From Phytoseiulus persimilis (taxonomy: Eukaryota; Arthropoda; Arachnida; Mesostigmata; Phytoseiidae): DNA of 64,000 bases. Position 1 is the stretch's first letter. Each line of letters starts with the position of its first letter. The stretch spans positions 23,994,001 to 24,058,000 of the forward strand of contig CM075103.1 of NCBI GenBank assembly GCA_037576195.1, read 5' to 3'. Shown here in pieces: positions 45,770-56,885 of this stretch. Under the pieces are notes generated by a model. The model searched no databases. It saw only the letters and a list, made by a program, of their open reading frames with translations, and was not told the DNA's origin. Made by a program: the position numbers and the translations under genes.

Positions 45770-47480
45770 TGGGTTGAGAGTACCTGGGCTGCTGCCCCGT
45801 TGCTCTGTCGGCGTTGCACATCATCGCGTTATGCCCCCGGTAGCACCTTTCGCACTTCACATTTCTAGCTCTGCATTTTTTCGCGGAATGATTGCGCCTG
45901 AGGCATTCGAAGCACGCGTTGTTCCTGTCGCAAAGTCTTTCTTTTCTTCAAATGATGACGATTTTCTGCATGACTTGGACTCGTGTTCCGGGCTGAATCA
46001 GAATATAAACGAGTGATCTACTATTGTATCCTTTGCGAGACAGCCAACGGTGCTCCTGTCTGCTTCGTGCTGACTACCCTCCCAGTTGCCCGGTTCTGAG
46101 TGAAACTGCCTGTCTTTATCGCTAGAGCTGAACTCCCTACCGAAACGAGAACTGTGGGGACTGCTTGGTCCCGGCTGAGCCGACGGACCGCAAGATCGTT
46201 TGATCTCTACCTCTCTCTCTAAGTACTCTAGAAGTAATTCAAGCTCGCTGTCCGAGCCGCCTGGCGCAGTCACGGTTTCAAAATTCTTTCTAGTGAACAC
46301 TTCGCTCATTACTCTGGGCAGGCATCTGAGGATGTCCTACGCAACTGCCATCGAGATCGATTCGAAACTCTTTCCTAGCGAAAGGAGCGCCTTAACGTTC
46401 TGGGACAGCAAGGAGACGAAGCGAAAGAACTTATCGTTCGCGCGGGATCCCTGGCTGAACACAGTTGCCGAATTTCCTGGAGATGCTCTTCTTCGGCTGA
46501 GCGTTGTTATCCGAACTTCTTTTTGAATATTCTGGCTGCTTCGTCGTACTGGTCCGGGCTGAACTCCAAGTGTGCAATCTCGAACGATGGGGGTCCTTGC
46601 AGCGCCTCCTTCAGCATCGGGAATTTCTCTATGGGGTTCATCCCCCTCTTGTGGACGTGAACGGTGAAAAGCTGCCACCACTCTCGAAACTTCTTTATGC
46701 CACCCGTCAATTACGGCAATCTATAGTTTTTGCTCGCCGTCTGGCACGTGTGGGCCAGTGTATCCCTCGACGGGGTCGGGCGCGCTGCCGCCGTTTTCCT
46801 CTACAAGAGGCTTACGGTGCGAGCGTACTGTTTGTCGTGTGCTGCAACCCGCTCCATCGCGTCGTCGAATTGGGCGATGGCGCATTTGACGAGTAGCGGG
46901 GTGATCTGGGAGTTGAGTGAACGCAACTCTGAGTAGATGTCATCGAATTCTTGCCAGTCCGCTTCGATCCGCTCCTCCGGAACTTCATCCATAATCTTTG
47001 CCTCAAGGTCCCAAGCCTTCTTCGTGAATCTGGTCCTAACGTTCCGTCACACCTTGATCATCGTCGTGAATTCTGTCTGTTCCTCGGCGGTTGGTGCCCG
47101 GGACCTAAGGTGTGTCTCGGCGTCCACCTCGAGCTGATCGGCGTCCTCCAACGTCGTGAATGCCGTCGTAGGGACCGATCTCAAGTACCTTGCGCGACCT
47201 TGATCGGATCGGCACGCTGAGCTTCGGAGCCGCGAATCAACGAAGCCTTTAATGTAGAATCCAGCCGCCTGGAGTGGTTGCACTTGAAACACTGGCGCTG
47301 GACACCGACTGCGAGTTGCGTCGTGAGGAAATAACCGCGCTGACGCAGCACTTTTGTAGTTGTCGGAACTTGGGTATTTCCCCGAAATATCCGCAGCGAG
47401 CCTCCCGTGGGACTGTGAGGACTCCTCGATAGCCGATTGCCCTCTTCGGCCGTCTGTCTGAACTGAATAATGCGACGAAC
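45770..47480 (-). pseudogene. BEL/Pao gag, broken
   Basis: Pieces from 47290 down: a helical N-terminal segment (47050-47190); RIEADWQEFDDIYSELRSL near 46960; FREWWQLFTVHVHKRGMNPI near 46680, the 'F.GD...F..FW..F...V' pattern of BEL/Pao Gag; VFTRKNFETVTAPGGSDSEL near 46300; and a double zinc knuckle at about 45810-45930 (CFECLRRNHSAKKC and CERCYRGHNAMMC). Gag would bind and package the element RNA. Several frameshifts and stops (for example just before the knuckles, near 45946) make it non-functional. Confidence 0.85.
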
Positions 47481-47556
47481 TCTGTCCGAAGTCACGCCGT
47501 CTGTATCGGCGGATCTGGAATCCCTGGTTGACGCTTCTTGAGACTGGCTGGGTTCT

Positions 47557-47574
47557 TCTAAACCGCTGCCACCA
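47557..47574 (-). other. Primer-binding-site-like sequence of the BEL/Pao element
   Basis: TGGTGGCAGCGG on the minus strand starts immediately inside the 5' LTR (which ends at 47575), where reverse transcription primed by a tRNA would begin. I have not identified the matching tRNA. Confidence 0.55.
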
Positions 47575-47799
47575 TGTGATGCCACAGTTTGGCCTTATTC
47601 TACAAGACGGAAAACACTGGTCTGGATCTGGAATCCTCCTGTAGACGCCTTCGTGGCCGCTCTCTCTTGCTCGGCGCGTTGTCTCTCAAACGCTGTGAAG
47701 ACCTTCTGCCGACCGCCTGTCGGCGGCCCACCGGCATCCCCGCTGCCGGTGCATGCGCGGCGGGCCCCACGCACAGTCGAGGTTGTACTTTATTCTGGA

Positions 47800-50157
47800 C
47801 TAGCCGGCCTTCGGCCGACTACGCTGGCTGGCCCGTCCCTTGCTTCGGGAGTCTATTGCTGACAGACACACCTTGCCCAACATGTGGTGTCATCGGGACA
47901 CCTTCGGGAGTGGCCACCGATTCTCAATAGGATTCTGATCTGGGATCGAGGCCCTTTTCCCTCTCTTCACTGGGTTATGGCCAGATTGGTTCCAGGACCA
48001 CTCCTCAAAACTCGGGAAGTAATGGTCAGATTGGAGACGGAATCACCCCTCCAGGTTTTGGAAAGTACGGCCAGATTGGTCCCGGAATCACCCCTCCGGA
48101 GTTGCAAAGTAATGGCCAGATTGGTCTCGGAATCACTCCTCCAAACTCGGAAAGTAATGGTCAGATTGGAGACGGAATCATCCCTCCAGGTTTTGAAAAG
48201 TACGGTCAGATTCGACTCGGAAGCACCCCTCCAGATCCGGAAGAGTATTGTCAGATTGGTCCTGGAATCACTCTTCCAGGGTAGGAGAGTAATGGCCAGA
48301 TTGGTGTCGCAATCACCCCTCCAGAGTTGGAAAGTATAGCCAGATTGGTCCCAGAATCACCCCTACAGCGTTGGAGAATAATGGCCAGATTGGTCTCGGA
48401 ATCATCCCTCCAGAGTTGGGAAGTAATGCTCAGATTGGTCTCGGAATCACCCCTCCAGAGTTGGGAAGTAATGCTCAGATTGGCCCCGGAATCACCCCTC
48501 CAGAGTTGAAAAGTAATGCTCAGATCGGTCTCGGAATCACCCCTCCAGAGTTGGGGAGTAATGCTCAGATTGGTCTCGGAATCACCCCTCCAGAGTTGAA
48601 AAGTAATGCTCAGATCGGTCTCGGAATCACTCCTCCAGAGTTGGGAAGTAATGCTCAGATTGGCCCCGGAATCACCCCTCCAGAGTTGAAAAGTAATGCT
48701 CAGATCGGTCTCGGAATCACCCCTCCAGAGTTGGGGAGTAATGCTCAGATTGGTCTCGGAATCACCCCTCCAGAGTTGAAAAGTAATGCTCAGATCGGTC
48801 TCGGAATCACCCCTCCAGAGTTGGGAAGTGATGCTCAGATCGGTCTCGGAATCACTCCTCCAGAGTTGGGAAGTAATGCTCAGATTGGTCTCGGAATCAC
48901 CCCTCCAGAGTTGGGAAGTAATGCTCAGATCGGTCTCGGAATCACTCCTCCAGAGTTGGGAAGTAATGCTCAGATTGGCCCCGGAATCACCCCTCTAGAG
49001 TTGGGAAGTAATGCTCAGATTGGTCTCGGAATCACCCCTCCAGATTTGGGAAGTAATGCTCAGATTGGTCTCGGAATCACCCCTCCAGAGTTGGGAAGTA
49101 ATGTCAGATTGGTCTCGGAATCACCCCTCCAGAGTTGAAAACTAATGGTCAAATTGGCACCGGAATCACCCCTCCAGAGTTGGAAAGTAATGGCCAGATT
49201 GGTCTCGGAATCACCCCTCCAGAGTTGGGAAGTAATGCTCAGATTGGCCCCGGAATCACCCCTCCAGAGTTGGAAAGTAATGGCCAGATTGGTCTCGGAA
49301 TCACCCCTCCAGAGTTGAAAACTAATGGTCAAATTGGCACCGGAATCACCCCTCCAGAGTTGGAAAGTAATGGCCAGATTGATACCGGAATCACCCCTCC
49401 AGAGTTGAGAACTAATGGTCAAATTGGCACCGGAATCACCCCTCCAGAGTTGGAAAGTAATGGCCAGATTGATACCGGAATCACCCCTCCAGAGTTGAAA
49501 ACTAATGGTCGAATTGGCACCGGAATCATCCCTCCAGAGTTGGAAAGTAATGGCCAGATTGGTCCCGGAATCACCCCTCCAGAGTTGGAAAGTAATGGCC
49601 AGATTGGTCTCGGAATCACCCCTCCAAAGTTGGAAAGTAATGTCCAGATTGGTCTCGCAATCAGCCCTCCAGAGTTAGAAACTAAAGGCCAGATTGGTCT
49701 CGTAATCACCCCTCCAGAGTTGGAAACTAATGGCCAGATTGGTCTCGGAATCACCCCTCCAGAGTTGGGAAGTAATGGCCTTATTGGTCTCTAAATCACC
49801 CCTCCAGGAATTTTTATGATAGATGTATAGGAGAGGAGGTGGGGAAGGATATCCGATGACGATGGGATGAATCTGGCTGGCGTCATAACGGGGCGGTGCA
49901 CCTTATCGTCAGAATTTGGATGCGGGTGACAGTATGGAGGGGGTCAAAGTTGGGGTAAATCGCGAGGGGGGAAGGAGGGGAGGGGGAGGGGGGGAGGGGT
50001 GGGTGGCCTATGTCCTTCCCGGTGAGTCGCCCTACATTATGCAGTTTGTTCCAAGTAGATCCGATCAATACCGGAGGAGCCTATTGAGGACAAACAAACA
50101 AACAGACAAACAAACAAACAAACAAACAAACAGACCCTGGATTTTTATATATATGGA
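47800..50157 (-). mobile_element. Helitron F, 2,358 bp, with about 41 units of the 45-bp repeat
   Basis: The 5' end is TCCATATATATAAAAATCC at 50157, preceded by A (50158). The 3' end is the hairpin gtcggccgaaggccggc with CTAG at 47800-47803, followed by T (47799). It interrupts the 5' LTR of the BEL/Pao element. It shares the 3' module with D and I and the 5' module (cagggtctgtttgtttgt, caataccgg, ccaagtcgat-like) with D and I. The array lies at 47965-49805 and has its own variant mixture (aaaactaatggtcaaattgg, gaaagtaatggccagatt). No gene. Confidence 0.88.
47965..49805. repeat. 45-bp minisatellite in Helitron F (about 41 units)
   Basis: Same unit as in Helitron E. The variant blocks here (aaaactaatggtcaaattggcacc alternating with gaaagtaatggccagatt) form a local two-unit, 90-bp higher-order repeat at about 49135-49560. 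Open frames run through it on both strands for the same reason as in E. Confidence 0.93.
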
Positions 50158-50198
50158 TTATATTAATTAGCACTTCGCACTCAATCGGGTGCGTGACA

Positions 50199-50993
50199 CA
50201 AGGAGTGCCGGGATTGCGGCACCACACACTACGCCAGTTGGTGTCCGGCGTTCCGCCGTTGGTGTTCCCGGTGTGGGAAGTTAAGACACTTCGAAGACAT
50301 GTGCCGAAGCTACAACCAGACTCGAGCCGTCAGAGAGGATGCTCAGGAAGAGTTCCAAAGCGAGGAAGATGTGTTTGCTGTGGCTGATAGACACCGTCCG
50401 GATAAACGATGTTTTGCAACCCTAAAACTCCTCAAGGGCGGCGAAGTCAGGGGCCGGATCGACAGCGGAGCCACCTGCAATACGATAGAAGCGATCCAGA
50501 GAAACTACTGGACCAGTACAAGGATGTTTCCATCGGATTGGGAGAGTTTTCTCGACCGGTGACGACGGACTTGGATCAGAACATACCGTCACACCATCAA
50601 CCCCAACGAAGAACGCCTGTGAATCTTCGTCTTCCCGTGATCGAGAGAATCAAAGAGACGGAGAAGTCAAACATCATCGAGAAGGAGACGACGCCAACTT
50701 CATGGTGGAGTAATCGGGTGGCAGTGTCGAAGGCTAACGAGGGAATCTGCACTACGCTCGACGCAGTGTTCCTAAATAGAGATATTAGGCGACCACGATA
50801 CCCGATTCCGATAGTGGAAGCAAAATTGAATCGCCGGACCTTCCAAGTCAGAACGGAGAAAGGTTCACAGCTCATCAGGAACAGAAGGTTTCTGAGAAAC
50901 ATCAAACCACAGAAAAAAATTCCTTGGACTCGGTCCATCCTAACCATCTTCTGCACCGTCATCAGCACAGGACGCGAGCAGCGAAGGGAATGA
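50199..50993 (+). pseudogene. Gypsy-type gag-pol, right part
   Basis: This continues the gag of 30538-30838. Two Cys/His knuckles come first (CRDCGTTHYASWC; CSRCGKLRHFEDMC), then a protease motif DSGATCN near 50465-50480, and after a frameshift near 50500 the start of reverse transcriptase (IIEKETTPTSWWSNRVAV at about 50675-50730, where Gypsy elements have 'GVIEKVTEPTEWVSS'). Similarity fades after about 50850, before the catalytic Asp pair. The arrangement resembles the K02A2.6-like group of animal Gypsy elements. It is non-functional and older than the BEL/Pao insertion that splits it. Confidence 0.75.
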
Positions 50994-51801
50994 GCGACAG
51001 AAGACCAGAACCAGGACGCAACCAACAGGGAACAGGAAAGAGAACGACGATGGAGATACGGCCGAATAATCAATGCTCCGGAGAGATAAATAATTTGGTT
51101 CGCAAATAAGAGCGAACTAGTCATTTGAAACGGTCTCGCGGATAATCATTGTACTCCGCTCGCATTGCCTGGGAAACTATCGCGCTAGGAGAATGCTTCC
51201 CCACAAGCAACGATTTCTAGCTCTGTACTCGTGGCTCACGGGTGATGTGATTTCATGAGTCGAGAGAGTGTCGTTGACTCCAGAGCCTTCTTCGGGACGA
51301 CGCAAATGCCGTGTAAACTCGCTGTGGGCTACAGATTCGAGCCGTATGGGAGTGTCTAAAACATCGGCCCATGGTTTCATCCAACATAGTTTCTCTCTGA
51401 CTAAGCAGAACTCAATGAGCTTTGGATGGAAACACATGCAACTTCCTGCTCGGGAAAGTCTCTTTGGGGAGCCGTATCCAGTTAGAGTAAGTCATCTGTC
51501 AAGTGATTCCACACCAAAAAATACCGCAACCGCTACGGATCGAAGGCTCTGTGCCCTCGCAACGATCTCGCAATGTTAATAACACTCATTGTAAGCAGGA
51601 GAACGTCCTTCTCATGGAACGGGAGAAGTTGTAATTTTCCATGGAGGAGAAGCAATGTATCGAAATCTGGGAGCCTATGGGAGTTGAATCTGGGCATCCG
51701 AAGGCGAGAAGCCCGAGTGGTACCGCACCGAGGTATCCATATCAAACGAGCACTCTCCTGACTCGGCGAAGGACAGAGAATTTCATTCTCGAGGACGAGA
51801 A
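50994..51801. other. No supported feature
   Basis: No domain, repeat or RNA gene recognised between the Gypsy relic and the 3' end of the minus-strand secreted-protein gene. Confidence 0.35.
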
Positions 51802-51807
51802 TTTATT
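51802..51807 (-). terminator. Poly(A) signal of the 51861-52982 gene
   Basis: AATAAA on the minus strand, 54 bases after the TAA at 51861-51863. Confidence 0.65.
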
Positions 51808-51860
51808 CGACAGAGACAAGTGCCATTTCCATGCCTTCAAACTCATGTAAGGCTCACAGG

Positions 51861-52982
51861 TTAAGGCATGATATGCTTTCGCACAGCCTTCGCAAGAACG
51901 ACCTTGTAGCCACGTTCCAGGAGCCAAGCCAATTGATCCGCGATCGCTTTGTTAACCCTCCTCATGATTTTCGGATTTCTGTGAACGTCAAACATTGTGT
52001 CAATAGTTTCCAATCAATGAGAAACCGAGAACCCCAGATGAACTTCGACGCATGCGAGCTTTCTCGTCTTCAAGTCATCCGCCATACACATCCCGTGGAC
52101 CTCTGGGGATGACTGTGACGAGGTTTCCCTGCATTGACTTCGTGAGCGTTGCGATCGAGTCAAGCTTTCGAGGAAATCAAACCTTAGATTGCGGTCGTTA
52201 TCATATGTGATTTTGGTGTGAAGTGAGAATGATCCTGGAGTGAATGACTGGAGGTGCGCGGGGCTTCCAGGCTCCCCATCGATCTCGATCCGAGCGGTAT
52301 TGTCACCGATTAACTGCGTTGCCGTATAAATCGATCCCGGGTAGGAGACGCCTTTCTAGAATTCGGATGCGGTGACTCATTCCCTGCCCCGACCGTGATC
52401 AAACGCAGCTTTTGTAGCCAGAAGAATCCCGAATCGAGCCCCCAACAGTTCACTTACCTGCATCTCACCGTTCGTAAAGATGCCGATGAGATTCATGGAC
52501 ACGTTGCAGGCCAATTTCATCCGTGAGTCGAGGGGTTTGTAGGTACAACGACCAAGACGACGAAGTCTCTTGATACCGATGAAGAGAACACGCTCGAACC
52601 TAAAACTGGTACGCTCGCCTGCCCATGGAGATTATAGCCGAGTGTATCCTCGATTTCTCCGGAATGGGAATTCCAAGATGGAAATATCTCGAGGAAAATA
52701 GTCAAGTTCGCTCACCATTTAGAGTGATGCTGAAATTGAAGGGCTCTCCATGACCCGGGTCGAGATCGATCATTGACGGCTGCGTAGGGAGGATGGTCAG
52801 TGATGGAAGCATGAATCCCAGGATCACGTGAACATATAGGACAACCACAGAGTTTTGAAGAGAATCACCTCGCTTCTCGAGTCTATCAGCACTGCATCCA
52901 TGAAGTCCTCCGGAGTAATGGCCGCTCGGCCCACGGAAGCAACGGCCAAAAAGAAAGCTGCTAGTGAAATCGCGTTCAACAT
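51861..52982 (-). CDS. Secreted protein, group 7 mite-allergen-like (gene 1, spliced)
   Basis: Exons by phase and splice sites: 52869-52982 (114 nt), 52716-52779 (64), 52458-52618 (161), one starting at 52313 whose 3' edge I could not settle (near 52100-52200), and 51861-51978 ending in TAA. The first three join in frame (113 codons). The product starts MLNAISLAAFFLAVASVGRA, a signal peptide, then AITPEDFMDAVL. Exon 3 reads GERTSFRFERVLFIG and MKLACNVSMNLIGIFTNGEM, aligning with GEAKLFGGSVTG and VWISCTLGMGVIDFTYRATL of the gene at 60617-61766. The last exon encodes an amphipathic tail ending AKAVRKHIMP. Total length would be near 200 residues, as in group 7 allergens, which have a lipid-binding BPI/JHBP-like fold. 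Within exon 4 a short frame change (GTTTGATTTCCTCGAAAG, about 52188-52205) is either an error, a mutation or a mis-modelled boundary. A TATA box and a poly(A) signal frame the gene. Confidence 0.7.
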
Positions 52983-53151
52983 CTTCGAGGGAGGTTCAGA
53001 GCTCCCTGTAGGAGAAACTTGGTCTGAGTAAATTCTGGGCAGACTCGATACTTGATCCATAGAGCCAACGTAGGAGACGATTTGAGTCTTTTCCGTGAAT
53101 GCTTCTTACCACGGGTAAGTCCCTGGTGGATCGCTCCCGACTGGAACTTCG

Positions 53152-53158
53152 TTTTATA
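53152..53158 (-). promoter_or_regulatory. TATA box of the 51861-52982 gene
   Basis: TATAAAA on the minus strand. The predicted start near 53127 gives a leader of about 145 nt before the ATG at 52982. Confidence 0.5.
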
Positions 53159-55643
53159 AGTAAAGGGAGCGAGAGAATCGCCTGGTTATCAATATGGTGG
53201 AGCTGATCGCTCCGTGATCCTGTCGAGCTCGAAGTCAAAATCCCCTGAAACTGAAATGGTTTCAACGGCTCCTATCTCGAGGCAGTACCAAGGTGATTCC
53301 CCAATCGTGGGTCAGGTCAGCAACGAGCAGTTCTTGCATTACGCCCTGGAGGTTCGGTCTCAACGTAAGAGCTCACGAGTTGCGGAAACCTCCGAAGCCG
53401 ACATGTTTCTGAGACTCCGGAACAATTCGTTTGGAATAAGGGATTACGCTCTGAGGGGGCGTGAACTCATCTACTTGCCGTTTCGATCTCGCCAGAGGTG
53501 CACTCGAGCGTAAGAACGATGATCGTTTTTCCATGGAGAATCTATCTGGCAAATGTGCAGATTGCAGTCTAGGAATCAGTCATCGGGACGAAGTTCCTGT
53601 AGCTCACTCCACAATTCTCGCAACAGATGAACAAAATGGCGGATCCCGCACGTTTCGAGTTTCCCATGACGAATAATGCTCGAAAGCAGAGCCGAACCAT
53701 TGGAGGTCGCCAACGATCACGTGTTTCCTTTGCGTATCGACGGACAGATCGTTTATGCCGTGGATTGGATCCAAGCGGCTTTCAATCGATGCCTCCGACT
53801 GTCTCGAAAGATTGGAAATAGAATCCACCCAGATAGTTGATCCAAGTTTCACTTCGAATCTTCCCGTTAATCTTTCCCGTTGCGGAAAATTGAAAAGTTT
53901 TGAAGCTCCCGTCGGCTTATTCCAAGTCTGCGAGTGGAGCGATCACACCAGATCGTTGAGTTTAACATAAGGATTGTGATCGCCCTATCAAGATGTTTCT
54001 AGTTTTGAATCTGGAATTGATATACTGCACATTGAGCCTGAACTACTCCGGAGGACGGAAGGAATGGAAATATGACTTTTGTGAATTATTTCGCTGGGGC
54101 ACAGGCACTTCTCGCGACGAACAGGCTGTATTCTACAAGCCCATGAGTAAGAACCGGCTGCGCGCCGGCCCAGCTTCCCCCCGCCGCGCGGCGCCGCGGT
54201 TATCGTCGCCGCCGCCATCGAAATCTTCGCGGCGCACAGCTCTGGTTTGGAGCAACGTGTTATAGTGAACTGTTTTGTCGCCCCGGGCTCCCACAAGTCG
54301 AACTCCGCCTGCGTGTCGTTTGTCTGGGGTCCATCGGAGTCCTTTCTCGTCGCCGATTCTCTGACTCCGGATTCCGAACGAGGCGTGAATGTTATTCACC
54401 AGCTGAGCAATATTGCCGAACGAATGTCGTCCAGGGAACCGCCGTCAGGCTAATGGCGCTGATTTTCGGAAATGATGCGGGATGAAACTATGATTTTCTC
54501 CGGAACAAATATCTGCGGCCGTCTCGACCCAGGCTGTTTGGGCCAACAGGTGTAACAAAAAAAATGCAATACTGCACATTTTCCGTTCGTAGTCTCGGGC
54601 CAAGCGTTCTTTAGCTCACGAGCCTATGCGTTTCATATCGAGGACGGTCGATAGATGAACACCACGGACTTGGCCGAAGCCTTCTCAAATTGGGACTGCT
54701 GCGTCGGCCAGGACTCGCGCACTCGAGTCCCGAGATTGCGAGCTGAGCCATTTCAGAAGAAAGTCGAGAACCCACACAATGGTGTTCTTTGAGATGAGTG
54801 ACTAAATTCGATGTGCGGGCGGTGATACTCCTCCAGCTGAAGACTTCATTCCGGATATCGGCACCAGTCAACGCGAGCGGTTCGCGGTTCGTATTGTGAG
54901 GAGGCTTCGGCTCTCTACCAAGTCTCGCACGTGGGGCAGCTCAGCTTCGCTGGGGATGCTGTCTCTGCTGGGCCCGTGGCAAGAGGATGAGCTCAGTCAA
55001 GCACAAACTGGAAGACTCGGTAACGCAATCCTGGTTCGGGTGACTCTCGGGGCTTTCTGAGGTTTCTGACAAAAGAAACGGACGATCCCTCGGTCGGACA
55101 ACTCGCACTTAGAAAGAGTGGTTCTTCCATTTCAGTGGTCTCATTCTATTCGCTTTGCTCTTCGCTCGTGAGGTCTTCCTCATTCCGCATTTAAGCGCCT
55201 TGCCTCTCTTTCGCGATCTGTTGAACTCTGCAGCTCCTCCTTTGCCGAATTCTCCCGAAGGAAGGAATGTCGTAGTGTCATGGGTTCTGCGAATGCTTCA
55301 CGAAAAGCGTCAAGACCTCGGCATGGTAGGCGCTGGCCTTGATAGGCGCTCCGGCTCCCACTACTAGCGGCCATCTCCGCCTCTGCTATTGTGGTTTTGA
55401 CTCAGGTTCGACTTTGACTCAACCATTACCCTGAACTGATATATCTTACGAATTCTCGGGAAAAAAACGCGGAAATAAAGATGAACGCCCCAATTGCCGC
55501 TTCGCTTCCACTGGCAAATCTCAAGCCGCGTTTCCACTGTTTCACTCTTGTTGGGCAATCGGGTGCAGTCAAGTCGTCAATAGTGGCGGCTCACTGTCAC
55601 GGTCCATAGCTGATCCTTTCGTTTGATGTGAAACCCGGTCATC
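53159..55643. other. No supported gene; GC-rich patch at 54150-54250
   Basis: No convincing coding region. Bases about 54150-54245 are extremely GC-rich (runs such as cgccgcgcggcgccgcgg), unlike the rest of the window. Short frames on both strands through 53.2-54.4 kb show no domain. Confidence 0.35.
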
Positions 55644-56885
55644 ATGAGTTACAGAGCCAGCAGAAGGGCACTACAAGCAGGTATCAGTGTCGTCGTGCAA
55701 GGAATGATAACAGAGCTTAGCGGGAAAATCGAAGCGAGCAGACGGCGCGCCGTCCCTACCAGCGTCTCCTACTCCGCGGCGTAGGAGACGCTGGTGGGTG
55801 AAGCTTTGGATAGAACACCGACCCCGGCTGGCGGCATCCTCAACTCTGTTACGAGAATGGATAGCAGGAACCCCTGAAAATTTCGTGAATCATTTGCGGT
55901 TGAGCGAAGCCGATTCCTCGTATTTGCTGGCGGAAGTTTCACCACAAATCGAGAGGAAGGACACTTTCTTCCGAGAGGCTTTGAGTCCGAGGACGAAACT
56001 TGAGATGACACTGCGCTATATAGCCGCCGCAGACAACTTCAGCACCTTGAGCGCTGTTCGCAGAGTCCCTAAGAGCACGTTCTCGCTGTTCTTCCTTGAA
56101 GCCTGCCGGGCTATAAATGAAGCTCTTGAGGAGTTTATTCAGGTCAGTAAACACAGCTGGAATGGAGGTGAAATTGAAGAAAGATGGGTTCCGAGCGAAG
56201 CATTCAAGATATCGCTGTCAATCGTTGAACCCGACTCTCGAATCCGAGCATCGTGGGAGGAAGGAGATCCAGGGGCGTCATCCTCAGATGCAGTTTCCGA
56301 TCGTAGCGAGGCGTTCAGCCGTCATGACTCGTTGGAGCTTCTCCTGACCTAAGGGCTGAAGCGGTTCGGGCTCCTCTTCTCCGATGTTCTGCTGCGTGTC
56401 GACTCCCTCAGGGCCTGTGATGTATTCGGAGCTCTGCAATGGAAAACCACTCTTTTAGCTGGCAGTTCCCGAACGTGTGTGGTGCCTTGGATGGTAAGCA
56501 CGTCAACATCAGGTGCCCACCTGAGAGCGGTTCACGGTTCTACAATTACGAGGAGTCTTTCATTAGCATCCTTCCGCTGTGGTCTACGCTCGTCATAACT
56601 TCCTATACATTGATATTGGTACAAATGGGAGAGTGAATGACGCTGCAATCTTTCCAAGTCAGCTTTCGATGTAGCACTCGAAAGAAACGCTCCGAATCTG
56701 CCATCTGAGGAAAATTATGAAACCGTTTTCCCGCTGCGGTCAGCTGATTCAGACACAGAAAATTTTCAACTACAGGCTGTCTCGGGCTCGTCGGGTGGTA
56801 GAGAACGCCTTCAGCATCCTCGTGTCCAGGTTTCGAGTATTCGAAAAGCCAATTCCACCGAGTCTCCGTACTACGGAGCAACTGG
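55644..56885 (+). pseudogene. PIF/Harbinger transposase (HARBI1-like), broken
   Basis: An ATG at 55644 opens an N-terminal segment ending SRRR. A 38-bp hairpin insertion (55758-55795) then shifts the frame and adds a stop. The frame resumes RWWVKLWIEHRPRLAASSTL and runs through LRLSEADSSYLL, SPRTKLEMTLRYIAAADNF and VPKSTFSLFF, all typical of HARBI1. After a gap and further stops, FPNVCGALDGKHVNIRCPP (56470-56520) carries the first catalytic Asp in the family's 'GALDGKHV' motif, with FYNYEESF after it. INTERVAL 56640-56880 holds NYRLSRARRVVENAFSIL, the motif with the catalytic Glu. The enzyme would cut at the element's inverted repeats; this copy is dead. No terminal repeats were found. Confidence 0.85.
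55758..55795. repeat. Perfect 15-bp hairpin disrupting the transposase
   Basis: The arms accagcgtctcctac and gtaggagacgctggt are separated by tccgcggc. The right arm is coding sequence of the transposase; the left arm is its inverted copy and lies at the point where the frame breaks, so it looks like a templated (snap-back) insertion. Confidence 0.8.

Larger units (their letters stand above)
30839..50198 (-). mobile_element. BEL/Pao LTR retrotransposon, 19.4 kb with its nested inserts
   Basis: Minus-strand element. The 5' LTR lies at the right (47575-50198, itself split by Helitron F) and the 3' LTR at the left (30839-31031). On the coding strand the LTRs start TGTCACGC and end GGCATCACA. 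Flanking duplications are CAAGG at 30834-30838 and 50199-50203. A primer-binding-like TGGTGGCAGCGG follows the 5' LTR (47574 downwards), and a purine tract ccgggag precedes the 3' LTR. Gag, RT, RNase H and integrase remnants occur in BEL/Pao order. Removing the Helitrons and the hAT element leaves about 5.6 kb, a plausible size with a deletion in protease/RT. The LTRs differ at many sites and by a 70-bp gap, so the insertion is old. Confidence 0.88.
47575..50198 (-). repeat. 5' LTR of the BEL/Pao element, split by Helitron F
   Basis: The LTR pieces are 47575-47799 and 50158-50198, 266 bp together. They match the 3' LTR at 30839-31031 at both ends (gatgccacagtttgg and atcgggtgcgtgaca). The outer end is followed by CAAGG. 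Confidence 0.85.
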
